Assembly (NCBI RefSeq): GCF_003606265.1 | Contig: NZ_CP023671.1 | Location: 3,038,001-3,102,000 of the forward strand | From: Clostridium septicum | GTDB taxonomy: Bacteria > Bacillota > Clostridia > Clostridiales > Clostridiaceae | Reading direction: 5' to 3' | Length of the DNA stretch: 64,000 bases | Part shown: positions 28,590 through 37,346 of the stretch, piece after piece | How the letters are laid out: every line of letters begins with the position of its first letter | Numbering within the stretch: position 1 is the stretch's first letter | Notes under the pieces: model-generated | The model's input: the letters and a program-made list of their open reading frames with translations, nothing else | Databases searched by the model: none | What the model was told of the DNA's origin: nothing | Program-made: the position numbers and the translations under genes

Positions 28590-28733
28590 GAGATTGTTAA
28601 AATGAAATGTAATAATGTTTTAAGTTACTTTGAGCTAGGATAAATAATAAATTATAATAACATAAAATAGCATAATCTATTCAATTCTATCATATAACTA
28701 TATAGATAATAATGGAAATGGTGGGATTAGAAA

Positions 28734-28958
28734 ATGGGATGGCAAGAAAGAGTTAATGAGCAAAAAGAAAAGATATTAAAAAATATAGAATATGGAAAAA
28801 GCATAGGAGTAAATAAAATATCAGCTATATTTATGCTAGAAGATGCTGAGAAAGACAAAATTGAAAAGGAACTTATTACATGGCTTATATTAGATGGATA
28901 TAGAGTTGAACTTAAACAAGACGAAGTTAAAATATTAATAATAGAATGGAATAATTAA
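28734..28958 (+). CDS. Small hypothetical protein (74 aa)
   Basis: A 74-residue charged protein I do not recognise (MGWQERVNEQKEKILKNIE at its start). Its middle is helical and rich in Lys and Glu, and the end has a beta-strand-like LDGYRVELKQDEVKILIIEW. The ribosome site is a modest GGTGGG. No signal peptide. It is followed by a strong terminator, so it is probably a genuine short gene. Confidence 0.55.
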   Translation: MGWQERVNEQKEKILKNIEYGKSIGVNKISAIFMLEDAEKDKIEKELITWLILDGYRVELKQDEVKILIIEWNN

Positions 28959-28964
28959 TAATGG

Positions 28965-28998
28965 GAAATCCACAGCTTAAATGCTGTGGATTTTCTAT
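28965..28998 (+). terminator. Intrinsic terminator
   Basis: GAAATCCACAGC pairs with GCTGTGGATTTTC, followed by TATTTATTTT. Confidence 0.85.
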
Positions 28999-29072
28999 TT
29001 ATTTTAGTTTAGTATTAAATTTATAAATTTGTTTATAATTTATAATATAAAAGTATTTAAGTGGTGATTAAT

Positions 29073-29684
29073 ATGATATTAAATAAAGAATTTTATAAAA
29101 GAAATGCTCTTGAAGTTGCAAAAGATCTTTTAGGAAAAGTACTAGTAAGGAAAATTGACGGTATAGAAATAAGAGGTAGAATAGTTGAAACAGAGGCATA
29201 TATTGGAGCTATAGACAAAGCAAGCCATGCATATAACGGTAGGAGAACAGAAAGAACCGAACCTTTATATGAAGAGGGAGGAATAGCATATGTATATTTT
29301 ATATATGGATTATATCATTGTTTTAACGTAATTTCAGGTGAAAAAGACATTGCAGAGGGAGTTTTAATTAGAGCTATTGAGCCATTAGATAATTTAGAAT
29401 ATTTATCTAATACTAGGTTTAAAAAAGACTATAAAAGTTTAAGTAGAAGTCAAAAGAAAGCTTTAACTAATGGACCATCGAAGCTTTGTATGGCTTTAAA
29501 TATAACTAAAGCTGAAAATTATAAAAAGTTATATTTAGATGGAGGATTATACATAGAAAATTCTAGTTATAATAATTTTGATATAGTAGAAACAAAGAGG
29601 GTAGGGATTGATTATGCAGAGGAGGCAGTAGATTTTTTGTGGAGATTTTACATTAAAGATAATCCTTATGTATCAGTAAAGTAG
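29073..29684 (+). CDS. DNA-3-methyladenine glycosylase (AAG/MPG family)
   Basis: A 203-residue enzyme of the AAG/MPG alkyladenine glycosylase family (not AlkA). Conserved blocks: DLLGKVLVR near residue 20, the catalytic Glu in [36 protein letters not shown] and [10 protein letters not shown]. It excises alkylated or deaminated purines in base excision repair. The ATG at 29073 is preferred: GGTGAT at 29063-29068 serves as the ribosome site. Two earlier GTG codons overlap that site. Confidence 0.9.
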   Translation: MILNKEFYKRNALEVAKDLLGKVLVRKIDGIEIRGRIVETEAYIGAIDKASHAYNGRRTERTEPLYEEGGIAYVYFIYGLYHCFNVISGEKDIAEGVLIRAIEPLDNLEYLSNTRFKKDYKSLSRSQKKALTNGPSKLCMALNITKAENYKKLYLDGGLYIENSSYNNFDIVETKRVGIDYAEEAVDFLWRFYIKDNPYVSVK

Positions 29685-29766
29685 TTTATGGGAAATATAG
29701 CTATGTATATTTGGATAGCAATAATAAAAAACTATTATAAAATTTAAATATTAAGGAGGATAAACC

Positions 29767-30129
29767 ATGAAAATAAAAAGACTAATTTTAGGTTTTTTAC
29801 TTTTTATGATTATAGGGGTAGTACCAGTATATGCAAAACCACCTAGATCCCCAGTAATGATAGGAGAAATTATTGAAGTTCAAAAAGCTGAAGGGGAAAA
29901 TATTATTAAAATATTAGTAGATGGATATCTAAAAGGAGGTGAAATTCTAAAAGAACAAGTATTAGTTTTGATAAATGAAGAAACTGTAGTTATGGATTCA
30001 TCTAATGATACTAAGGAAAAGATTGAGTTTGAAAAAGGGGATAAAGTTTATGTTAGGCTAAATGATGCCATGACTAAATCCATACCTCCACAAGCAACAG
30101 CTAAAAGAGTATATATTTCAAAAAAATAA
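29767..30129 (+). CDS. Small secreted protein (unknown, DUF3221-like size)
   Basis: A 120-residue protein with a clear signal peptide (about 1-22, MKIKRLILGFLLFMIIGVVPVYAK). The mature part of about 97 residues is probably an all-beta domain, with alternating hydrophobic strands and a conserved-looking VYVRLNDAMTKS segment. No Cys, no lipobox, no wall anchor. AAGGAGG precedes the ATG. It may be an extracellular OB-fold-like protein similar in size to DUF3221 proteins; no function can be given. Confidence 0.65.
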   Translation: MKIKRLILGFLLFMIIGVVPVYAKPPRSPVMIGEIIEVQKAEGENIIKILVDGYLKGGEILKEQVLVLINEETVVMDSSNDTKEKIEFEKGDKVYVRLNDAMTKSIPPQATAKRVYISKK

Positions 30130-30137
30130 GCAATATT

Positions 30138-30190
30138 AGGAACATTTTGAGATTAAATTTTCTTTATCGCAAAATGTTCTTTTTATTTTT
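30138..30190 (+). terminator. Intrinsic terminator
   Basis: AGGAACATTTTG pairs with CAAAATGTTCT across a long loop, followed by TTTTATTTTT. Confidence 0.8.
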
Positions 30191-30254
30191 ATAGAATAAA
30201 CCTGTAAAATATAGTAAAATATTACTAAATATAAAAATATAGGAGGAAGATTTC

Positions 30255-31484
30255 TTGATAGTAATAATAAATGGTGCTTTTGGAGTAGGAAAAACATCAG
30301 TTGCTAAGAGACTAGTTAAAAATATTCCTAATAGTATGATGTATAATCCGGAAGAAATAGGCTTTATGTTAAGAAATATTATACCAGACGAAATAATAAA
30401 TTATGAGGAAAAAGCTGAAAGCTTTCAAGATTTGGATTTATGGAAAAAACTTGTGATTAATATAGCAAAAGAGCTTATTAATAAATATAAAAAAAATTTA
30501 ATAATACCTATTACATTAAGAAATCATAAATATTTTAATCATATATATCACGGATTATCTTTAATTGATAGTGAAGTATATCATTTTTGTTTAACAGCAT
30601 CAATAGAAACTATTCATAAAAGGCTATTAAAAAGAGGAGATAAACCTGGAACAAGGTGTTTTAATGAAACTCTTAATTGTGTGGAAGCGTTTAAACATAT
30701 AGAATTTAAAGAGCATATAGATACGGAAAATTTAAATTTAGATAATGTAGAAGACATAATATTAGAGAAAATTAAAAAATTAAGAAATAGTCTTATTAGG
30801 TCAGAATATTTGTCAAAAAGGGAATATTCAATAAAGGCTAAAAATGTGGATTTAAAGTTATTAAATTCATCACATCAATCTGTTACTCATATATATAAAA
30901 AGAAACCTTATTATGAAATAAATTTACAGACACATCCATTAATTATACAACAAGAGTTGGATATTTATGATTTGAGTAAATATATTGTAAACCTAAGAAT
31001 TAAAGATATAGATAGTGAGAAATTAAATAGATTAGTTAATAGTTTAAGTTTTTTTGAAAAAGAAAAATATAAGATGATAGAGAAAGTATTAAACTATACA
31101 AGAACAATGAATTTTAGTAAAAAAGTGGCAGAAGAAATGTTTAATTCTAAAGATAATAAAAATGACATTAAATCAGTGTTAAAAGATGAAGATAATTGTA
31201 TTCAAAGTACTAACATATTTATAGCTATAGTTAGGCGTCTTAATATTCCAGCAAAATTTATTTTAGGTAAAATTTCTAATGATTGTTATCATACTTGGGC
31301 AGAAATATTTATAGAAAAGGTAGGATGGATTCCAGTAGAAACACAAATTTGTATACCTATAGATGTTAATAAAGGATACTTTGGAATAACTAACAAGCAT
31401 ATAAAAATATGTGAAGGAGTAAATTTTGAAGACATTAGTAAAAAACATTTTAAATTTGATTTTGAAATAAAGGGTATTAAATAA
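30255..31484 (+). CDS. TmrB-like P-loop ATPase fused to a transglutaminase-like domain
   Basis: A 409-residue fusion. Residues 1-175 resemble B. subtilis TmrB, a tunicamycin-resistance ATP-binding protein: IINGAFGVGKTS is the Walker A (Lys13), YNPEEIGFMLRNIIP follows as in TmrB, and LTASIETIHKRLLKRG is the LID-like segment. Residues about 255-365 look like a transglutaminase-like core: the Cys315 region (DEDNCIQSTNIFIAIVRRLNIPA), His346 in YHTWAEIFI, and WIPVETQ, where the third residue of the triad would be Glu362 rather than Asp. A linker of about 80 residues connects the two. AGGAGGA lies 7 nt before the TTG start. It has no signal peptide, so it is cytoplasmic. Function is unknown. Confidence 0.75.
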   Translation: MIVIINGAFGVGKTSVAKRLVKNIPNSMMYNPEEIGFMLRNIIPDEIINYEEKAESFQDLDLWKKLVINIAKELINKYKKNLIIPITLRNHKYFNHIYHGLSLIDSEVYHFCLTASIETIHKRLLKRGDKPGTRCFNETLNCVEAFKHIEFKEHIDTENLNLDNVEDIILEKIKKLRNSLIRSEYLSKREYSIKAKNVDLKLLNSSHQSVTHIYKKKPYYEINLQTHPLIIQQELDIYDLSKYIVNLRIKDIDSEKLNRLVNSLSFFEKEKYKMIEKVLNYTRTMNFSKKVAEEMFNSKDNKNDIKSVLKDEDNCIQSTNIFIAIVRRLNIPAKFILGKISNDCYHTWAEIFIEKVGWIPVETQICIPIDVNKGYFGITNKHIKICEGVNFEDISKKHFKFDFEIKGIK

Positions 31485-31606
31485 ACTTTAAAAAATAATA
31501 GTTAGGATGTATAATTAAAAATGAAAATGTATATCATTAAATATTAAATTTCATCTAAATTATTTAATAAAGTAAAGTATATTTATTTAAAGGAGCGGTA
31601 TAAAAT

Positions 31607-32473
31607 ATGAGAACAGTAATTATTACGGACTCTTGTTGTGATTTACCAATAAAGTTTGTTGAAGAAAATAATATAGAGGTTTTACCTATAAGAATAAATT
31701 TAAAGGGGCAAGATATACCAGATGACTTAGGTCAAACTATGAAACCTAAAGAATTTTATGAAATGATAAGAACAGGAGAGTTACCTACAACGTCACAAAT
31801 AAATTCTTATGTTTTTAAAGAAGCATTTAAAAAGCATATTGATAATGGTGATTCTGTTATATATCTTGGTTTTTCATCTGCATTAAGTGGATGTGTAAAT
31901 AGTGCTAAATTAGCAAAAGAAATGTTGGAGGAAGAAATAGGAGATGTTGACATAAGTATAGTAGATTCTAAAAGTGCTTCTTTAGGATTAGGACTTTTGG
32001 TATATACTTTATGGAATTTAATTAATAGTGGATTAAGTAAAGATGAAGCTGTTAAGTGGATAGAAGATAACAAGCTTAAAGTGAATCATTGGTTTACAGT
32101 AAATGATTTAAATCATTTAAAGCGAGGGGGAAGAGTATCAGCAGCAGCAGCAACACTTGGAACCATGTTAAATATAAAGCCTATTTTACATGTTGATAAT
32201 GAGGGAAGATTAATTCCAGTTTTAAAGGTAAAGGGAAGAAAAAAATCATTAAAAACATTAGCAGAAAAATTAAATGAGAATATTGTTAATTCCGAAGAGC
32301 AAGTTATCTTTATAAGCCATGGAGATTGCGAAGATGAGGCTATTCATTTGAAGGATATTATTTTAAGTAATAAAAAAGTAAAAGATGTAATTATAAATAA
32401 TATTGGACCTGCTGTTGGATCTCATTCAGGACCAGGAACAGTTGCTTTATTTTTTATAGGAGAAAGTAGATAA
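31607..32473 (+). CDS. DegV family fatty acid-binding protein
   Basis: A 288-residue DegV-family protein. The N-terminal block is VIITDSCCDLPIKFVEENNIEVLPIRI, followed by the fatty-acid pocket segment TSQINSYVF (Ser and Thr ligands), GFSSALSGCVNSAKLA and VVDSK-like SIVDSKSASLG, and the C-terminal GPAVGSHSGPGTVALFF. DegV proteins bind long-chain fatty acids; in other Firmicutes (FakB) they present fatty acid to the kinase FakA. No fakA is next to it. AGGAG is upstream. Length is normal. Confidence 0.92.
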   Translation: MRTVIITDSCCDLPIKFVEENNIEVLPIRINLKGQDIPDDLGQTMKPKEFYEMIRTGELPTTSQINSYVFKEAFKKHIDNGDSVIYLGFSSALSGCVNSAKLAKEMLEEEIGDVDISIVDSKSASLGLGLLVYTLWNLINSGLSKDEAVKWIEDNKLKVNHWFTVNDLNHLKRGGRVSAAAATLGTMLNIKPILHVDNEGRLIPVLKVKGRKKSLKTLAEKLNENIVNSEEQVIFISHGDCEDEAIHLKDIILSNKKVKDVIINNIGPAVGSHSGPGTVALFFIGESR

Positions 32474-32512
32474 AAATAATAGCTATATAAATACTTCTAG
32501 GAATAATCTTAT

Positions 32513-32541
32513 TTGACAAGTAGTAGAATAGTTTTTATCCT
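32513..32541 (+). promoter_or_regulatory. Putative promoter of the TetR gene
   Basis: TTGACA at 32513-32518 and TATCCT at 32536-32541 with 17-bp spacing. An inverted repeat AGAATAG...CTATTCT (32525-32546) overlaps the -10 region. Confidence 0.55.
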
Positions 32542-32562
32542 ATTCTTAGGAGCGTGAATATT

Positions 32563-33162
32563 ATGAGTAAAGTGGAAGAGAAAAAGAGAAAAAAAGAGGA
32601 AATTTTATTTAATACAGCTTTCAATTTATTTTCAACTAAAGGTATAAATAATACCGCTATAAGCGATATTGTAAAATCAGCAGGAGTAGCTAAAGGAACT
32701 TTTTATTTATATTTCAAGGATAAGTATGATATAAGAGATAAATTAATTACTAATAAAACAGGAGAGCTTTTTGAAAGAGCAATTTTAAGCTTAAAAAGTA
32801 AAAATATAACTCAGTTTGATGAGCAAGTAATTTTTGTAATCAATTATGTAATAGATGAACTAAATAAAGATAAGCTTCTTTTAAGAATGATTGCTCGTAA
32901 CTTATCTTGGGGAATATATAAAAAGGCATTGGATAGATCAAGACAAGGTAATGCTTATAGTTATTATGATTTATTTATGGAAAATGCTAATGAGAAAAGT
33001 ATTAAATTTAAAAATCCAGAAGTTCTTTTATTTACTATTATAGAAATGGTTGGCTCAACTTGTTATAGCTCAATACTTTATGGACAACCAGTGGGGATAG
33101 AGGAGTTTAAACCACATCTTTATGAAAGTATTTTAGCTATCTTAGCTGCAGGAAGAGCTTAA
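32563..33162 (+). CDS. TetR family regulator
   Basis: A 199-residue repressor-type protein. The N-terminal helix-turn-helix (residues about 10-60) has the TetR signature ILFNTAFNLFSTKGINNTAISDIVKSAGVAKGTFYLYFKDK. The C-terminal ligand domain is helical. ATG at 32563 is preferred because GGAG at 32549-32552 is then 10 nt away; an in-frame GTG at 32554 is too close. It lies beside an MMPL exporter and a YhgE-like gene whose upstream region carries two TGACC...GGTCA operators, so it probably represses that cassette (inference). Confidence 0.92.
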   Translation: MSKVEEKKRKKEEILFNTAFNLFSTKGINNTAISDIVKSAGVAKGTFYLYFKDKYDIRDKLITNKTGELFERAILSLKSKNITQFDEQVIFVINYVIDELNKDKLLLRMIARNLSWGIYKKALDRSRQGNAYSYYDLFMENANEKSIKFKNPEVLLFTIIEMVGSTCYSSILYGQPVGIEEFKPHLYESILAILAAGRA

Positions 33163-33194
33163 CTTTATTATTTAAAACATAATATTAATTAATA

Positions 33195-33250
33195 TAAAGT
33201 CAATGGAAATTAATGTTTTAACCATTAATATTCATTGACTTTTTAATTTT
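33195..33250 (+). terminator. Intrinsic terminator after the TetR gene
   Basis: AAAGTCAATG and the inner ATTAATG pair with CATTAAT and CATTGACTTT, followed by TTTAATTTT. It separates the regulator from the exporter operon. Confidence 0.8.
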
Positions 33251-33310
33251 ATATATTAAAAAAAGAATAATTCAGGAATATATTCCATATAAAAATATAA
33301 AAGGAAATAT

Positions 33311-33323
33311 TGACCAATGGTCA
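33311..33323 (+). promoter_or_regulatory. TetR-type operator 1
   Basis: TGACCAATGGTCA is a perfect palindrome around AAT. It overlaps a TTGACC -35-like hexamer at 33310-33315. Confidence 0.65.
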
Positions 33324-33351
33324 TAAATGTGTTAAGGTAAAAATATACAAA

Positions 33352-33364
33352 TGACCAACAGTCA
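33352..33364 (+). promoter_or_regulatory. TetR-type operator 2
   Basis: TGACCAACAGTCA repeats the first operator with one arm mismatch, 41 bp further on and 22 bp before the exporter start codon. Confidence 0.6.
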
Positions 33365-33385
33365 ATTTTGAGAGAGGTGAAGGAC

Positions 33386-35479
33386 ATGTACAAGTTTGGT
33401 AAATTTATAGGTAAAAACAGAATAATAGTGCTTATAATAGCAATTCTATTAACTATTCCATCTATATTTGGAATGGTAGCTACAAAAACAAATTACGATA
33501 TGTTGACATACTTACCTAAAGATTTGGAATCAGTAAAAGGTCAAGAAGTAATTAGTGATTCTTTTGGATCATCAGAAATAGCTATGCTGGTTTTAGAAGA
33601 TGTTAGGGATTATGAAGTTTCAGATATTGTAAAAGAGGTAAAGGAGGTTGATGGTGTAGATTCCGTAATATGGTTAAGGGATATAGTTGACTTAGAAATA
33701 CCTAAAGAGATGCTACCAAAAGAAATTTCAGATATGGTATATAGAGATGAATGTACTTTAGTACCAATAAATCTTTCAGAATCTTCAGCTGATGATAAAA
33801 CTTTAAAGGCTATAGAGGAAATTAGAAATATAGCAGAAAATCATACAGGAAAATATCATTTAAGTGGTATAGCACCATTGCTTAAAGACATGATTAAGGT
33901 TGCAGATCATGAAAGAGGGTTTTATGTGCTATTAGCAGTAGTTTTAGCGGTAATAGTACTTATTTTAACATCAACTTCATTTATAATTCCAATATTATTT
34001 TTATTAGGTATTGGATTTGCAGTTCTTTATAATATGGGAACAAATTACTTTTTAGGAGAGATATCATATATAACAAAAGCTATTGCAGCAGTTCTTCAAT
34101 TAGGAGTTACAATGGATTTCTCCATTTTCTTATATCATAGATATGAAGAGGAAAGAGAAAAGAAAGTTGAAAAAATTGAAGCTATGGCAGTGGCAATTTC
34201 TAATACAGCAAGTTCAGTTTCAGGAGCAGCCCTTACAACAATTGCTGGATTTTTAGCTTTGGCATTTATGAAACTTGGTTTAGGTAAAGATATAGGAATA
34301 GTAATGGCCAAGGGAGTTTTTCTCGGAATTATATCAACAATTACAATACTACCATCATTAATATTAGTGTCAGATTCAATTATAAACAAATTTAATCATA
34401 AAGATATAATGCCGAAATTTAATAAACTTGCAAAGTTAGTAACTAAAAAACCAGCATTATTTATAATAATAGCAGTAATAATATCTGTACCGGCTATTTA
34501 TGGACAACAACATACTGAAGTTTATTACAATGTGGATAGAGGATTACCTCAAGATATGGAATCTATAGATGCTTTAAATCATTTAAAAGAAACCTATGAT
34601 ATGCAAACAACTGATTTTATAGGATTTAGTGATGATTTATCAATTAACGAAGTTAATGAAATGGTAAATAGAATAGAAAAATTAGATGGAATAGAATCAG
34701 TGTTAGCATATCCAAAGATGATAGGACCAATGATTCCAACAACAACTATTCCAGAAGAATATAAAAAAATATTTTTTGGTAATGGATATCAACGTATTTT
34801 GGTAAACTCATCATATTCAAATGCATCAGATGAAGTTTCAAATCAACTTCAAGAGATAAATGACATTGTTAAAGAATATGATGATAATGCTTTTGTAACA
34901 GGAGAAGCACAACTAACAAAAGATTTAATTACAATATCAGATATAGATTTTAAAAATGTAAATCTAATATCAATATTAGTAGTATTTTTAATAATAGCCA
35001 TTGTATTAAAATCTATAACATTACCTATTATATTAGTTGCATCTATACAGCTTGCTATATTTATAAATATGGGAATACCAACATATACACATACAGTAAT
35101 TCCTTTTGTTTCTTCAATTGTAATTGGATGTATTCAGTTAGGTTCTACTGTTGATTATGCAATATTACTTACAACTAGATTTAAAGAAGAGTTACTATAT
35201 ACATCTGATAAAAGAAAGGCAATGGAAATAGCACTTTCATCTTCAGGAAAATCAATAGTGACAAGTGCAGCATCATTTTTTGCAGCAACCATAGGGGTTG
35301 TCTTTATATCTAAAATAGATTTAATTAGTTCTTTAACATCTATGATGGCAAGAGGCGCAATAATAAGTATGTTAGTTATATTATTTATTTTGCCATCTAT
35401 ATTACTTGTTTTAGAACCTATTATAAATAAAACTACTCATAATTGGAAAAAGACTAATAGTATTGAGGAAGCGAGGTAA
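33386..35479 (+). CDS. MMPL family (RND-type) exporter
   Basis: A 697-residue membrane transporter with the twofold MMPL layout: each half has one membrane helix, an extracytoplasmic domain of about 150-200 residues, and five further helices. Conserved features include LGVTMDFSIFLYHRYEEEREK in the first half and LGSTVDYAILLTTRFKEE in the second, both carrying the Asp-Tyr/Phe proton-relay-type motif. The family exports lipids, drugs or lantibiotic-type peptides. ATG at 33386 follows GAGAGGTGA. The YhgE-like gene starts 5 bp after its stop, and two TetR-type operators lie upstream. Confidence 0.9.
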   Translation: MYKFGKFIGKNRIIVLIIAILLTIPSIFGMVATKTNYDMLTYLPKDLESVKGQEVISDSFGSSEIAMLVLEDVRDYEVSDIVKEVKEVDGVDSVIWLRDIVDLEIPKEMLPKEISDMVYRDECTLVPINLSESSADDKTLKAIEEIRNIAENHTGKYHLSGIAPLLKDMIKVADHERGFYVLLAVVLAVIVLILTSTSFIIPILFLLGIGFAVLYNMGTNYFLGEISYITKAIAAVLQLGVTMDFSIFLYHRYEEEREKKVEKIEAMAVAISNTASSVSGAALTTIAGFLALAFMKLGLGKDIGIVMAKGVFLGIISTITILPSLILVSDSIINKFNHKDIMPKFNKLAKLVTKKPALFIIIAVIISVPAIYGQQHTEVYYNVDRGLPQDMESIDALNHLKETYDMQTTDFIGFSDDLSINEVNEMVNRIEKLDGIESVLAYPKMIGPMIPTTTIPEEYKKIFFGNGYQRILVNSSYSNASDEVSNQLQEINDIVKEYDDNAFVTGEAQLTKDLITISDIDFKNVNLISILVVFLIIAIVLKSITLPIILVASIQLAIFINMGIPTYTHTVIPFVSSIVIGCIQLGSTVDYAILLTTRFKEELLYTSDKRKAMEIALSSSGKSIVTSAASFFAATIGVVFISKIDLISSLTSMMARGAIISMLVILFILPSILLVLEPIINKTTHNWKKTNSIEEAR

Positions 35480-35484
35480 TTAAA

Positions 35485-37191
35485 ATGAGAAATAGAAATA
35501 AAAGAATAATATGTGTAAGCGCATTAGCGTTAACAACATCTTTAGTTTTAAATACAACAGCAACTTTTGCAGGAACTAAAAATGAAGTTGTATTTGTATC
35601 AATGGGATCTAATGGAGAGGCTAAAAATATAACAGTAAGTAATCATATTGAAGTAGATGGAAGTAAGGAAATAAAAGATAAGAGCTTACTTAAAGATATT
35701 ACAAACTTAAAAGGAGAGGAAAAACCAGAGAAAAATGGTGATTCTTTAATATGGAAAACAAATGGTAATGATGTATATTATCAAGGAACTATAAAAAAAG
35801 ATTTGCCTGTAGACACATCTATAAAATATTATCTAAATGATAAAGAGATTGAAGCTAATGATTTAGCAGGAAAAAGCGGGAAATTAAAAATTAAAATAAG
35901 TCAAAGAAATAATATTTCAGAAGTTAAAGATATAAAAGGAGAAAATAGAAGAATATATACACCTTTTTATTCATTAGTTGCATTACCCTTGGAGACAGAT
36001 AAGATAAAAAATATAAAGATAAGTGATGCCGGAAAAATAATTGGTGATGGAAAAAGAGAAGTTATATTTGCTGTTTTATTACCTGGTATGAAAGAAAACT
36101 TAAAGGATATTGATAATGTGGATGCCTATGATTCATTAGAAATAGAAGGAGATATAGATGAGTTTGAAATGCAATCAATTTATATAACAACATCTTCGAA
36201 GCTTCCAGATACTAAAGAAATAGATGGATTAAATGATTTGAGTAATATGACATCAGATTTAGATAATTTAGTAGATGCTAGTAAAAAGTTAGTAAGTGGA
36301 TCAGATAAACTAGCAGATGGAGTAACCACTTATTCAGAAAAAATGAAAGAGTATCAAGGTGGAATAAATACATTTATGAGTGGAGTTACAACAGTTATGG
36401 GAAGCTTAGAAAAGGCATCAGATGGAGTAAATAAATTACATGACGGGACTAACTCTTTATCACAAAATACAGAAATATTTGTGAGTAAAGGTAATCAGTT
36501 AATTGAAGGTGCACAAGGACAAGCAGAAGCAATAAGTAAAATAAATGAAGCTTTAGCTTCTATTACTGCCACACTTCCAGAAAGTCAACAAAAGCAAATG
36601 CTTTTAGGGCTACAGGGAAAAGTTACAGAGTTATCTAATGGATCTAATGCTTATGTTCAAGGAATAACAGGATATGTTGAAGCGGCTGGAAAACTACAAG
36701 AAGGAATAACTATGGTAAACGGTGGAGTTAATCAGCTTTATGAAGGTTTTTCAGGAGTTAAAAATGGTAAAGAACAGTTAAATGAAGGCAAGAGTAAATT
36801 AGAAGAATCTACAAATAAATTAGTTGAAGCATCAGGGGAACTAAAAAAAGGAGCTAATACATTATCAGATGGTATGACTAAATTTAATAACGAAGGGATA
36901 ATGAAATTATATAATACTGTAAATGAAAAGATAAATGAAGTTAAAAAAATAGAAGATATAGAAAAAGAAGTAACCGGAATGGCTAAAGAATATAATAATT
37001 TTAGTGGAAATGATTCTGAAAATATTAGTAAAGTTTCTTTTGTATGTAAAACAGAAGAAATTAAAAAAATTAATGATAAAAAGGAAGAAAAAAAATTAGA
37101 GATTAGAGCTAAAGATAATAAAGAGAATATTAGTATAAAACCATTAAAGCAATCATTAGCAGAAGTAGTTTTAAGCATTTTTCATAAATAA
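35485..37191 (+). CDS. Secreted YhgE/Pip-like coiled-coil protein
   Basis: A 568-residue protein with a signal peptide (about 1-30, ending TFAGTK). Residues 35-240 are a beta-rich domain; residues 250-475 are a long helical, heptad-like coil with repeated GxxKLxDGxxxY motifs (KLADGVTTYSEKMKEYQGGINTF, KLHDGTNSL, KLQEGITMVNGGVNQLYEGF), which is the hallmark of YhgE/Pip proteins. Unlike full YhgE it has no membrane-spanning C-terminal part; the end is a charged tail with a weakly hydrophobic final helix. It is five bases downstream of the MMPL exporter and probably works with it at the envelope. Confidence 0.85.
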   Translation: MRNRNKRIICVSALALTTSLVLNTTATFAGTKNEVVFVSMGSNGEAKNITVSNHIEVDGSKEIKDKSLLKDITNLKGEEKPEKNGDSLIWKTNGNDVYYQGTIKKDLPVDTSIKYYLNDKEIEANDLAGKSGKLKIKISQRNNISEVKDIKGENRRIYTPFYSLVALPLETDKIKNIKISDAGKIIGDGKREVIFAVLLPGMKENLKDIDNVDAYDSLEIEGDIDEFEMQSIYITTSSKLPDTKEIDGLNDLSNMTSDLDNLVDASKKLVSGSDKLADGVTTYSEKMKEYQGGINTFMSGVTTVMGSLEKASDGVNKLHDGTNSLSQNTEIFVSKGNQLIEGAQGQAEAISKINEALASITATLPESQQKQMLLGLQGKVTELSNGSNAYVQGITGYVEAAGKLQEGITMVNGGVNQLYEGFSGVKNGKEQLNEGKSKLEESTNKLVEASGELKKGANTLSDGMTKFNNEGIMKLYNTVNEKINEVKKIEDIEKEVTGMAKEYNNFSGNDSENISKVSFVCKTEEIKKINDKKEEKKLEIRAKDNKENISIKPLKQSLAEVVLSIFHK

Positions 37192-37205
37192 TTTTAAATA
37201 GGGAA

Positions 37206-37242
37206 TAATAGGGGATAACTTTTAAGTTATCTCCTATTTTTT
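37206..37242 (+). terminator. Intrinsic terminator after the YhgE-like gene
   Basis: AATAGGGGATAACTT pairs with AAGTTATCTCCTATT across TTT, followed by a T-run. Confidence 0.9.
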
Positions 37243-37269
37243 AAATGTACAGGAAAGTATAAAAATTTT

Positions 37270-37308
37270 GAAGGCTGAAAATTAGATATTATCTAGCTTT
37301 TAGCCTTC
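37270..37308. repeat. Imperfect hairpin upstream of the transposase
   Basis: GAAGGCTGAAAATTAGAT pairs with ATCTAGCTTTTAGCCTTC (about 17 of 18 positions, two of them wobble) around ATT. No T-run follows, so it is not a simple terminator. Confidence 0.6.
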
Positions 37309-37346
37309 AAATATGTTAGATTAATTATAAATTAGAGGTTTAACAG

